Source: Echinostoma caproni (lineage: Eukaryota; Platyhelminthes; Trematoda; Plagiorchiida; Echinostomatidae). Taken from it: a stretch of DNA of 14,628 nt. The position numbers and the translations under genes are program-made. This document shows, piece after piece, positions 7,621-14,628 of this stretch (positions within the stretch are counted from its first letter, which is position 1; each line of letters starts with the position of its first letter). Under the pieces are notes generated by a model. The model made no database searches. It was not told the DNA's origin and saw nothing but the letters and a program-made list of their open reading frames with translations. The stretch spans positions 25,005 to 39,632 of the forward strand of contig UZAN01043767.1 in the NCBI GenBank assembly GCA_900618425.1. The letters run 5' to 3'.

Positions 7621-7851
7621 ATGCCAGAAATGAATATAAATTATGAACACGGGCATCTGGGATTTTGTTCCGCGGACTCAAACCCAAACATAAAAATACT
7701 TTTCATTAACCCCCTGTACATGCTCCACATGCTCCTACACAGGGCATCAAATCGGTCAATATACACGGAACTTCTTCAGCGTAACGAAACACAAGAACAC
7801 AATACCTCTGTCGAAAGCTCTCGTAGTCTCTCTAGATTTGTTCAGAGATAA
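7621..7851 (+). CDS. candidate small ORF, 76 aa, unknown
   Basis: A true ATG with A at -3 lies a few bases after TATAAAA (7611-7617), too close for a TATA box. The 76-codon product starts MPEMNINYEHGHLGFCS and ends in a Ser/Arg-rich, hydrophilic tail with a NET sequon. About 18% of codons begin with T, but only 17% with G, so coding support is weak. No introns are needed and no near AATAAA is seen. Not recognised. Confidence 0.15.
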   Translation: MPEMNINYEHGHLGFCSADSNPNIKILFINPLYMLHMLLHRASNRSIYTELLQRNETQEHNTSVESSRSLSRFVQR

Positions 7852-8541
7852 GATTGTTTGCGTTTGGATTCAGACAATTGTTAACTGCCACTTTTAATTT
7901 TCAACATGTTCTCAGTTCAGTGTTCGAAATCTCTTACAGTAAAACAGAGTTTTCGTTCCCGGGTTCAGCTAAGGCTAAAAGTGAATCCATTTATGAATGA
8001 ACACACACAAAACCAGAACAGGTGCCAATTCGATCATTTTCTTTCCCCGAGAACACGATGTATTTGTTGCGTCTCGGTAAGCATGAATGATGCCCGAGAA
8101 AAGTCGTGGTAATTATCATTCAGCATATTCTGATCTGGATCTTTCCAATGAACCAATCAATCCAAGAGGACCATAAAACCATAACTATCCGTGATTCAGT
8201 CACCCCGCCACGGCCCCACCCCCCTAACATCGGCTATTTCGGATCAAAGGAAACAGACAAAATCAAGGAAGGAAGCAAGATGCAGCCCAGTCCAGTGTTG
8301 GTGATCTTATTCATTTTTTTTCAGATAAGCGGATAAGCAATACATTAGGATAATTAACTCAGCGCTTTTCTTCATGATTTACTTTACTGTTAAAGTTCCT
8401 GGTCAACAAGATTCATGCGGTTTAATAAAACAGGATAGATAGCGAGAATAAGGCAGAATTTTAATTTGAATGATAAAACTGTAATTACTTGCATTATTAT
8501 TTGCAATTTCCAGGATGTTCTCGTTTTTAATGATGCAGCAT
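7852..8541. other. no supported gene; one strong isolated acceptor
   Basis: The frames at 7906-8112 and 8106-8336 lack coding bias. The C-rich block at 8202-8225 is a weak quadruplex candidate on the minus strand (G6, G4, G4). The acceptor CTTATTCATTTTTTTTCAG (ending at 8324) is strong, but every frame after it closes within nine codons. Confidence 0.4.
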
Positions 8542-8600
8542 ATCATCATTGTCATCATCACCATCGTCATCATCATCATCGTCATCATCACCATCATCAT
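8542..8600. repeat. (CAT/CGT)n triplet repeat
   Basis: An imperfect ATC/TCA trinucleotide array with a higher-order pattern: the 15-mer GTCATCATCACCATC is repeated exactly 30 bases apart (8551-8565 and 8581-8595). Read on the minus strand it gives a run of Met, Val and Thr codons that inflates an open frame across 8403-8762; that frame is an artefact of the repeat. Confidence 0.9.
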
Positions 8601-8801
8601 ATTCACACCGACGATTAATTGAATGATGGACATTAGTATGCAGAGATGTGAGCTGCAAACGGTTATTGTTTGCCTCGAATATTTTAAGCACTTATAAAAA
8701 TTTTTGGCAACGAATATAACCCATTTTGTCCAAAAACATTTACACGTTGAGGGAGTTCCCATAATCGCAATACCATATGTTACACAGCCAGGCTGGTATG
8801 G

Positions 8802-9023
8802 ATGCTAATGATGGAGAACATGGTATCGTGTTTGAGAAGTAAGGAGGTAAAGTGGCGCCAATCAAACTTGTGTGAAAATGCTTCTCTGTTTTGCCACACT
8901 GCACGTAAACCAGTGCAAATGAAACAACCATTTATGGATGAGACAGCAGTCTTTGGCGATGCATATGTGATAAATGGGTGTGTGATGTGTTTCGGGGTGA
9001 GCACAAGAATGATTCTCATCTAA
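8802..9023 (+). CDS. candidate small ORF, 73 aa, unknown
   Basis: The frame is open from 8751, with the first ATG at 8802 and TAA at 9021-9023. About 29% of codons begin with G and about 64% with a purine, which is coding-like. The product is Met- and Cys-rich, for example MVSCLRSKEVKWRQSNLCEN and later DETAVFGDAYVINGC. Two minus-strand frames (8740-8931, 8780-9019) cover the same DNA, so part of the openness reflects a shortage of stop triplets. The ATG context is poor (T at -3). No family recognised. Confidence 0.15.
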   Translation: MLMMENMVSCLRSKEVKWRQSNLCENASLFCHTARKPVQMKQPFMDETAVFGDAYVINGCVMCFGVSTRMILI

Positions 9024-9295
9024 TCCCGGTATCACGCTAGCCGAAGTGATTTATTTATTTGAGATAATTGCTATCCCGAGAAAGCAGCTGTCCAGTAAAT
9101 TGGCGTACAATCTTTGAAAATCTTTAAAAATTGGACGACAAAACGGCAAACAGAAAGCACAATTTCCATAAAACAAACTGAATTACTGAAATGAACAATT
9201 ACACAGAAAAGCTCTTCATGTTTTCTGTATGCTGAGAATGGTGAGGACTGGATAGATTGGATAATACATATTGTTTAGTTACTCTTGTATTTCAG

Positions 9296-9442
9296 ACTGA
9301 GAGTCCCCTTCTTGCGACTGTCATCATCGTGCAACGAAATATAGTGAAGCGAACTTCACCGATGGCTATCAAAGGCGCAATGCATGGAAATTTAATGGTA
9401 ATGCGTACGGTACACAAGACCTATTTTGGACCTATTTTGTGA
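9296..9442 (+). CDS. candidate exon, 48 codons, unknown protein
   Basis: The acceptor GTTACTCTTGTATTTCAG ends at 9295 and opens in phase 0 onto a frame that ends at TGA 9440-9442. Only about 10% of codons start with T and about 65% start with a purine, one of the clearest coding-like profiles here. The peptide begins TESPLLATVIIVQRNIVKR and continues SPMAIKGAMHGNLMVMR. It mixes a short hydrophobic stretch with basic residues. An internal donor-like ATG|GTAATG (near 9397) could shorten it. No AATAAA follows closely, and no partner exon is clear. Not recognised. Confidence 0.25.
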   Translation, partial: TESPLLATVIIVQRNIVKRTSPMAIKGAMHGNLMVMRTVHKTYFGPIL

Positions 9443-10411
9443 GAAGGAGAAGAAAGTGAATCTCTACGGTCAAAGCACCGAGTGCACAATCCAACTGTGC
9501 ATACGTACCATTTCAAGCATTCTAGTCTGATAAGAAAAGCAAATAAGAATGCCACCGTTGTCCGTTCGCTGTCGTATCATTCAATCTTTCCAACCAACCA
9601 GTTTCAGAGTATTTCGGATCTCAACCTCGAAAGCTGGAAAAAGATAATCTACGTAATAGCTATATGCATTTCTTCATTACTAGTCTCCACGTTATCTTTT
9701 GATCTCCATGAGTTCTCTTCCAACCCACAGCGGATAAAGCGAATAAAGTGCGGTGCGACACATGGTAGTTGAGCAGTAGGTAGCTGAGTAGTACGTGCAT
9801 TAGCCAGGGAAGCGTGCTAAACTGAGTTTGATGAACTGGAAAGTTAGTCCTAAGTAAACTCTCAAATACTCGAGGGATTACCTCCAGCATACTGCGGCTG
9901 TGGCAGTGTGGGTGTGCCCCAGTGAAGATAATTGTAAGGACCAGACTGAAAAAGTTAGATTGATTGATTTGTATAGATGAAAAATGCAAAGGATGTTGGC
10001 TGAGTGAAACTGTTGCGATATTCCCCCAATGCGATTTCACCCCGACGGCCGGTGTATCAGCTGGATTTCCGGACAACTCAGAAGCGAGTAAGGTCCAGCG
10101 GAGACACGTACTCCTATGGGTCTTGACCTTGCTATAGGGTTAAAAGTTACCCATTGATCCACGTTTGCGTTTTTTCCGTACTACTTCTTCATTGCTCCTT
10201 TTCGTAAGCGTGCCCAGTCAGGACTTCTTTCTGTGGTACAGGTCGTTGTCCACCATTTTCACTCATCACTCGAACCACTCTTCTGGTTTGACGGAAAAAT
10301 GAAGACAGTCAAACTATTTGTTACTTATATATACACACAAATATTTATATATGTGACAGTTTTGTAAACAACGATGCTGATTGTTGTTTTTGTAGCTGGG
10401 GTAGTATAACT
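9443..10411. other. long open frames on both strands, uncertain
   Basis: On the plus strand a 109-codon frame (9443-9772) has no Met but contains a plausible membrane segment, KKIIYVIAICISSLLVSTLS, followed by a basic tail. On the minus strand 160 codons are open (10139 down to 9660), starting without ATG. Neither is bounded by good splice sites, and their codon profiles are unremarkable. About 10082-10320 is unique DNA with nothing recognised, and 10327-10353 is AT-rich. Confidence 0.2.
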
Positions 10412-10525
10412 TGGTGTTCAGTTGTTCGCTGAGCTCGGCAATTGTATTGCAATTGTATTGCAATCGAGGTTACATTCTCAATGCAGTAACCCAGTACTGC
10501 AAGCTCGACGAACAACTGAACACCA
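10412..10525. repeat. 114-nt imperfect hairpin (17-bp perfect outer stem)
   Basis: Bases 10412-10428 (TGGTGTTCAGTTGTTCG) are the exact complement of 10509-10525. After two mispaired or wobble positions the stem resumes with GAGCT (10431-10435) and AGCTC (10502-10506), giving about 22 pairs plus wobble. The interior holds an 11-base tandem repeat (AATTGTATTGC at 10440-10450 and 10451-10461) and its own small hairpin (TGCAGTA 10482-10488 with TACTGCA 10495-10501). The right arm runs straight into an (AT)14 tract. It could be a small inverted-repeat element of MITE type with a TA-rich target, or a precursor-RNA hairpin; the loop is large for an animal microRNA. Pairing is certain, identity is not. 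Confidence 0.9.
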
Positions 10526-10552
10526 TATATATATATATATATATATATATAT
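10525..10552. repeat. (AT)14 microsatellite abutting the hairpin
   Basis: Twenty-eight alternating A/T bases, the longest AT array in the window, beginning at the last base of the hairpin's right arm. Its position at the boundary suggests either insertion of the hairpin element into an AT tract or expansion from the element's end. Confidence 0.95.
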
Positions 10553-10778
10553 TCGCGTTAGACAGAACCAAGTCAAACAAATATTCTACAGCCATTGACA
10601 CGGTGGTAAAAGTAATTAGTACCCAGTTGTGCTAACCCACAGAAACGCAACGGGTTTCGTACAGTTGCCTCAATTATCTACACGTGTTTGATTTATGATG
10701 CATTTCTGGACGTTAAAGGTAGTCTTACCCAATCGCACAGTCACATACCTAGCAAAAATCTGTTCTTTCTTTTTATAG

Positions 10779-11076
10779 TTCAGTTTGCATCGTCTGGCCT
10801 CAACCCATATTCCACTATGCTACACCTACGCTGTGTTGAAGTTTTGTCTTTCCAACGCGCAGGGATGGGAGGACGCGAGGATCGCAAGTAACCGCAATTT
10901 TGTATAACTACATCACACCCGGAGAAAGGAGGGTGGTGAAATTAGAGGAAACCACGGAGCGACTGTTCCCCGTATCGCCCAAGCCCCGCTGGTACAAAAA
11001 CGCAGAATCTATTTGCACCCTGCAGGTCGGAATAGCAACAATATTTGGAGCTAACATCCAGTTCGCTGACATCTGA
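10779..11076 (+). CDS. candidate exon block, GC-rich, frame and strand unresolved
   Basis: The acceptor CTGTTCTTTCTTTTTATAG (ending at 10778) is one of the strongest here. A donor AAAG|GTAGTC at 10718/10719 would define a 60-base, phase-1 intron, with the frame open on both sides (IYDAFLDVK upstream, QFASSGLNPYSTMLHLR downstream, ending at TAA 10891). GC in 10840-11040 rises to 50-57%. A second plus frame (10840 to TGA 11076, 78 codons, no ATG) has about 63% purine-first codons and contains VTAILYNYITPGERR, RVVKLEETTERLFPVSPK and RWYKNAESICTLQVG. A minus frame (11162 to 10908) over the same DNA is also strongly coding-like, with about 34% G-first codons. The composition says this block is the likeliest true exon DNA in the window; it does not decide the frame. 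No family recognised. Confidence 0.3.
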
Positions 11077-11387
11077 CCAATTCCATAGTACACCACGTAT
11101 TGGACTACCCTATCTCCGAACATGTGTCCGTGGGCATGCGCGTTTCTGTCAGATACCAACTTTTACCAGTTGTCACCAACTGTGACAATTCTGTTGGTCA
11201 TTTCTCTCGGTACACGACTTGTCTTCTTTTCAGGGGAAAAATAAAGAAATACGCTAAATTTAGAGTCAGTAGTTGATCATCTGCATGCGGTGATAGAACC
11301 AAATAGAAACAGACACTACATTGCAGGAGTGGAACAAAGTCAGTCAATTAAAACCTGTTTGTCTAATTGTAATTCATGACTTTTCAG
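11077..11387. other. spacer with an isolated acceptor and AATAAA
   Basis: The acceptor TTGTCTTCTTTTCAG ends at 11233 and is followed by a 13-codon frame only. AATAAA occurs at 11240-11245. If the exon block before it is coding on the plus strand, this may be its 3' UTR. Nothing else was seen. Confidence 0.3.
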
Positions 11388-11533
11388 GCACATCTGTTGT
11401 GGTTATCCCGCACCTGCTCAGAAGTATCTCATGCAGCACAATGATGGACACCAAAGCACAAACTTCAGAGGCTTTTAACACCTATTACACGGAAATAAGA
11501 GCTTCTGCTCTCACGCACACATACATTAATTGA
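11388..11533 (+). CDS. candidate exon, 47 codons, unknown protein
   Basis: CTAATTGTAATTCATGACTT (11363-11382) combines a branch-like CTAAT with an acceptor tract ending in CAG at 11387. Two bases complete a codon, then the frame runs to TGA at 11531-11533. About 66% of codons begin with a purine. The peptide begins TSVVVIPHLLRSISCSTMMD and ends in a Thr-rich tail. A second frame from the same acceptor is open for 29 codons. No donor is visible inside, so it would be terminal, but no AATAAA follows closely. Not recognised. Confidence 0.2.
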
Positions 11534-12045
11534 TTCAGGGTGAAAAGTGGCCAACTTTGATAATAATAGGTTGAGTTACATTTGCTTGGATCTATTTCTG
11601 AGTATTTATGTGCATCCGTTCATGCTCAATTGGACCTACACGAAACGCATTTTATTGCGCTGATTCGGTCCTTGGTTGAATGCGATCGCATTGTTTCAAA
11701 TGACTAAAGAGGAAATTCGAAGCATTACAAATCAGGTTTTCGATAGTCTCGTCTTCTTAATTGAGTTGAGCGAATCTATGTCGACAGTCTAACTCAACAC
11801 TTGTTAGATTTAATAATAGCGGGATCAACCAAGTATTCGTTATATTCCATATTTCGCACAGCGCAAGTGTGTAATTACGTTTCAGTATTGCCAACTTGAT
11901 CAGTTTTCCACCGCGACCATGACAGACCGATTGTGAGACTTGATTCCGAAAATAAAATATAAATGAACAGCTAACGTTTCCTTAATTGTAGAAAGTTATT
12001 GTTACCAAACCAAGATGCGCATTATTTCAGTCCAGTTCAATCTAA
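11534..12045. other. no supported gene
   Basis: AT-rich unique sequence. A minus-strand acceptor-like site (complement of 11704-11722) precedes a 25-codon frame, too short to call. The acceptor at 12030 (ATTATTTCAG) leads to a short frame only. Confidence 0.4.
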
Positions 12046-12123
12046 TCACCCGAGCTAGTCCAAACATATCAAGATAATTTGCAGAGTTTTCATTCTAACT
12101 ACATTGCATCTGTGCATTTGCAG

Positions 12124-12252
12124 GTGAAGATACACGTGCAGGGGAAACAAGCCAGACAGAATAAACTTGTCCTACACGGAACAACATCAGAAGCATTTCT
12201 GCAGCTGTTCTTCTTTCGATATTCACGCATAAGATGGGGTTGCGGTGATTAA
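12124..12252 (+). CDS. candidate exon, 42 codons, unknown protein
   Basis: A branch-like TTCTAACT (12093-12100) and CATCTGTGCATTTGCAG (ending at 12123) form a well-spaced 3' splice site. The frame opens in phase 0 and ends at TAA 12250-12252. The peptide begins VKIHVQGKQARQNKLVLHGT and continues SEAFLQLFFFRYSRIRWGC. About 26% of codons start with G. The same frame is open upstream to 12046, which is unnecessary for the exon model but allows a 68-codon unspliced reading. No AATAAA follows closely. Not recognised. Confidence 0.25.
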   Translation: MKIHVQGKQARQNKLVLHGTTSEAFLQLFFFRYSRIRWGCGD

Positions 12253-12694
12253 ACAACCGGAGAATTTGAATCATTGAATAAATAACTGACTCGAACGTGC
12301 ATGCTACTTTTGTTTAATCCGAGTGAATGAGGTTGATGGATCAACCATTTTAGAGAGTTAAGCATGCCGGAAAACGTAAGCCAAATGACGAGACGTTTTG
12401 AAAGAATCAGGACTTATCTATCTATCATAATTGTCCAAAGAAACATCCCACAGAATTGCATGTACCCCAAATTCATGAGCATTCACTATGGGTAAAACTG
12501 GGCGATGCAAATTCATCACACACTTAGGTGAGGACAAGAGACCTGTTGCACACATTCATGGTGTGCGACGCATTCATTATCGTGCTTAGCGGGTAAATTT
12601 GTGAAGGTCAACCCTTTGTTTATTACCGCTCTCTAAAGCTCAGTCGAGCATCGGCAAGAGGTGTGTCTGGGACGCTGTTTCTCGTAGCACGGAA
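12253..12694. other. no feature seen
   Basis: AT-rich unique DNA with frequent stops. AATAAA occurs at about 12276-12281. No repeat or exon-like block was found. Confidence 0.5.
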
Positions 12695-12723
12695 ATGAAA
12701 CATAAAATGTTTTTTTGTTCCAG

Positions 12724-12895
12724 CCAAGGTGGCGAGATGACTAACTTTCAAGCACTTCCTGAGGCTGAACACTGTCGTGGCTCGAAGTTATATCAAGTAG
12801 TATCATCCCCATATGTGTCAAGCTTTTACTCCTTCGCGAGAAAGTGCCTGATATATCAATGCGTGTGCTGCAAAGCGACTGTCTTAAATGAATGA
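12724..12895 (+). CDS. candidate terminal exon or small Cys-rich ORF
   Basis: A very strong acceptor (ATGTTTTTTTGTTCCAG, ending at 12723) leads into a frame where one base completes a codon, followed by 56 codons to TGA at 12893-12895. AATAAA at 13061-13066 is about 165 bases downstream, as expected for a terminal exon. GC is about 53% at the start of the exon and falls afterwards. The peptide begins QGGEMTNFQALPEAEHCRG and ends with Cys-rich KCLIYQCVCCKATVLNE. G-first codons are about 28%, but T-first are about 33%. Alternatively the same frame has an ATG at 12695 (G at -3), giving an unspliced 66-residue protein through the pyrimidine tract. The combination of acceptor, stop and AATAAA makes it one of the better models here. 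Family unknown. Confidence 0.35.
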
Positions 12896-13576
12896 AATTA
12901 TTTGTTGAGAGAAGATAAAGAACCGATTTCGGGCTGAGGGGATAACACGCAGAAATACAAAGCGATTTAAATGATCGAATTTGTTTCACCAACAGTGAGC
13001 AAGACCTTGCGTGACTTTCCAATGATATATGCTTTTACAATCAATGTCTTTAACGTCACCAATAAAAGAAGGGTTCGTCAGAAATCATTAAAAAAACTAA
13101 AACTAATAAGCCATAGCCTACTGTCATCAGCCTATTGTCTTGGGTATGTGGTCCTCTGTTGTTGAGCAGCTAGAACAGTGTACTCAGTTTCATTCTATAG
13201 TTTGAACGGAACACAATATCCGTGAATGAAAAGCCCGATGGATTTCGTTGTTAATAGGGAATGTATGAAATGAGATAGTGCGAAGAAATCATATATCTAC
13301 TCTGCTATCAATTGAAGTGTTATCGGTGTTCTATACACTTGTATTTTCTTTCCAAAACGTCTACCATGTGCTTAACCACTTCTGAATAGAACAGTGTATC
13401 GCTTCGTTGAAAACAGATGTGGTAACTATTTGGAGTTTCCCTGTAAACATGTACCTGTATTCAGCCTACTAAGTTGCAAACCGTTTTATGGGAAACCGTG
13501 AGAAATGCATTCAATGTAGGTTGTATTATGTGAAATTAAAGAACCATATGATTAGCCGTTTTAAAGAGTAAAAATA
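12896..13576. other. no supported gene; possible 3' UTR then spacer
   Basis: Begins with the possible 3' UTR of the preceding exon, including AATAAA at 13061-13066. Frames at 12971-13165 (plus) and 12741-13022 (minus) lack splice support. The remainder is unremarkable AT-rich DNA. Confidence 0.4.
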
Positions 13577-13771
13577 ATGGAATATGATCTTCTTTACCAA
13601 AAATCTGTAAATGATGGAAAAACCAAACCGTTTGCGGGCTTCCTTATTTGCCAAAGTAATCTTAGTGCCAAAATCACAGACGGTATCAGGAGTTACTCAA
13701 CTGATCCCCATCGTTTTACAAAAAAATTCCAAAAGACTTGCAACACAGTTTGGTATGAACTTAGCCATTGA
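13577..13771 (+). CDS. candidate small ORF, 64 aa, AATAAA at its stop
   Basis: ATG at 13577 in a good context (A at -3, G at +4). The 64-codon frame ends at TGA 13769-13771, whose last base begins AATAAA (13771-13776). About 59% of codons start with a purine. The product begins MEYDLLYQKSVNDGKTKPF and continues AGFLICQSNLSAKITDG: hydrophilic, basic, without a signal peptide or membrane segment. A polyadenylation hexamer touching the stop codon is tight but not unknown in compact 3' ends. Not recognised; no introns needed. Confidence 0.2.
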   Translation: MEYDLLYQKSVNDGKTKPFAGFLICQSNLSAKITDGIRSYSTDPHRFTKKFQKTCNTVWYELSH

Positions 13772-13954
13772 ATAAAATAATCGATTAAACTGGTAATTAT
13801 TGTAAAACCACTAGATTTTAATTCTCGTTGGAATGAGATGAGTGATTTAAACGTGCTATTTTATTTCCCTCTATTCACTTCTCTATCCAACCGCTCAAGT
13901 TTTACAGTTATCTCGATTGTTAAAATTCCATTGCTCGTTATTGATCCACTTTAG

Positions 13955-14139
13955 GGGTAAATCATTGTCGAAGTGGTCAAGGGGTTTTCTATCCGTCGCG
14001 CAGCACTCCAAATCACTCGCTATTGAAACCCGTAGCAAAGCATAAGGGAAAGCTCAGAATATGTCTATCCGAACTCGTGAATGGAAACAGAGAGAACCTA
14101 AATGAAATCGATGCCGATTTGTGTGTTTCGGAAATATAA
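13955..14139 (+). CDS. candidate terminal exon, 60 codons, unknown
   Basis: A moderate acceptor (TTATTGATCCACTTTAG, ending at 13954) is followed by two bases completing a codon and 60 codons to TAA at 14137-14139. The peptide includes VNHCRSGQGVFYPSRSTPN and, near the end, CLSELVNGNRENLNEIDAD. G-first codons are about 28%. A stronger upstream acceptor (ending at 13907) reads another frame open for 45 codons, so the choice is ambiguous. A consensus donor (AAAT|GTAAGT at 14151/14152) lies just after the stop and may belong to another splice form. Not recognised. Confidence 0.2.
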
Positions 14140-14362
14140 AAAGCAGCAAATGTAAGTAACCGAGTAGATAAAATTTAATTTAGTTCAACCACTCATGGCT
14201 CGAATTAGGTCTGTCTAATTCAAATAGTCTAGATTTTACTCGTTTTTATGAGATCCTTTATCAGATAATTCGAAACGATTTGCAAAAAATGGAAAAAGAA
14301 TAGCTCAGTTCCTCAACCGCCTCTCGTCATCACGACCGGTGAGAACCAAGCACACTCCGTGA

Positions 14363-14628
14363 TTTGTTCGCGACAACGACCAGGACGACTACGTTGACGA
14401 GGACCACCACCACCGCTACCACAACAATCACCACTCACACTACCAGCATGGTTGCCAAACCTCAGAGTGTTGTTCCTCTATCTCAAACGCAAATGAAAAT
14501 AGTGGAATTAAATGGAATTTCGGCGTCAACCGGATCGTGTATGTTTTACGATTTGTAAATGATGAGACTCAGACGGGAAGAAAAAAAAACAGCACTAGGG
14601 AACGTGGAATGCTCTGTGGTTTGTTGGT
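14363..14628 (+). CDS. partial open frame at right edge, His/Asp-rich then mixed
   Basis: The frame is open from just after a TGA (14360-14362) to the end of the window, at least 88 codons, with no ATG. GC is about 54% in 14341-14460 and third positions of the first 25 codons are mostly C. The start is low-complexity (VRDNDQDDYVDEDHHHRYHN), then becomes ordinary (SGIKWNFGVNRIVYVLRF, then NDETQTGRKKNSTRERG). About 30% of codons begin with G. A second frame (14364-14558) reads Thr-rich through the same ACC/ACA-rich DNA. CAG at 14382-14384 is the only nearby acceptor and has a poor tract. The part beyond the low-complexity block is what argues for coding. Continuation past the edge is unseen. 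Confidence 0.25.

Noticed and set aside
8202..8225. C-rich block as a minus-strand G-quadruplex
   Set aside because: Only three G4-or-longer tracts are present; a four-tract G3 quadruplex cannot form without using a GG pair.
8648..8707. A small hairpin (GCAAAC/GTTTGC) followed by AATTTTTGG, resembling the Sm-site region of a spliceosomal or spliced-leader RNA
   Set aside because: No snRNA-specific conserved segments were found, no 3' stem follows, and no spliced-leader exon with a donor precedes it.
8403..8762. 119-codon minus-strand open frame rich in Met
   Set aside because: Its openness comes from the CAT/CGT triplet repeat, which reads as Met, Val and Thr codons on the minus strand.
10029..10088. 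A short plus frame reading MRFHPDGRCISW, reminiscent of the FHPDG motif in WD40 repeats
   Set aside because: The match is seven residues; a stop lies seven codons upstream of the ATG and another nine codons after the motif. No GH or WD dipeptides occur at the expected distances and no splice sites frame it.
9660..10139. 160-codon stop-free frame on the minus strand
   Set aside because: It has no ATG near its start, no bounding splice sites and no recognisable domain; at this composition one such stretch is not far from chance expectation.

Overview
The window looks like non-coding or sparsely coding DNA from a eukaryote, most likely a metazoan. It has no long reading frame and no compact operon-like packing. 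Base composition is roughly 40-43% GC by eye, CpG is not visibly depleted, and microsatellites (TCAG, AT, GT, CAT) are scattered through it. Many pyrimidine-tract AG acceptors and GTRAG-type donors are visible. The texture would suit an invertebrate such as a parasitic flatworm, but nothing in the sequence proves the lineage. No tRNA, rRNA, snRNA, reverse transcriptase, transposase or CRISPR array was recognised.

No gene here can be assigned to a known family. What can be supported is a set of candidate exons: open frames that follow a good acceptor, often in a local rise of GC content, with first-codon-position purine enrichment and sometimes a nearby AATAAA. The better ones on the plus strand are 232-437, 1091-1179, 6197-6282 (or to 6402), 9296-9442, 10779-11076, 12124-12252 and 12724-12895. 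A possible partial exon runs off the right edge at 14363-14628. One two-exon minus-strand model (4745 down to 4336) has an ATG, a phase-matched 122-base GT-AG intron, a stop and a downstream AATAAA. All are hypotheses: in 14.6 kb at this composition several dozen random open stretches of 60 or more codons are expected, and about half the open frames begin with GTG or TTG, which is not meaningful in a eukaryote.

The two best-supported non-coding structures are physical. A 34-bp-arm inverted repeat of TCAG/CTGA units occupies the left edge (11-79). A 114-base imperfect hairpin with a perfect 17-bp outer stem (10412-10525) is directly abutted by an (AT)14 tract.

By region: 1-1180 holds the palindrome, two candidate exons and GT/CA/G-rich tracts. 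1180-3340 is mostly featureless, apart from one short exon-like segment and a cluster of polyadenylation hexamers. 3345-4750 contains frames open on both strands and the minus-strand model. 4750-5700 is quiet. 5700-6400 has three strong acceptors and the most GC-rich exon-like block. 6400-9250 has small ATG frames and the CAT repeat. 9250-11540 is the densest stretch, with exon candidates and the hairpin. 11540-14628 has isolated exon candidates in AT-rich DNA.
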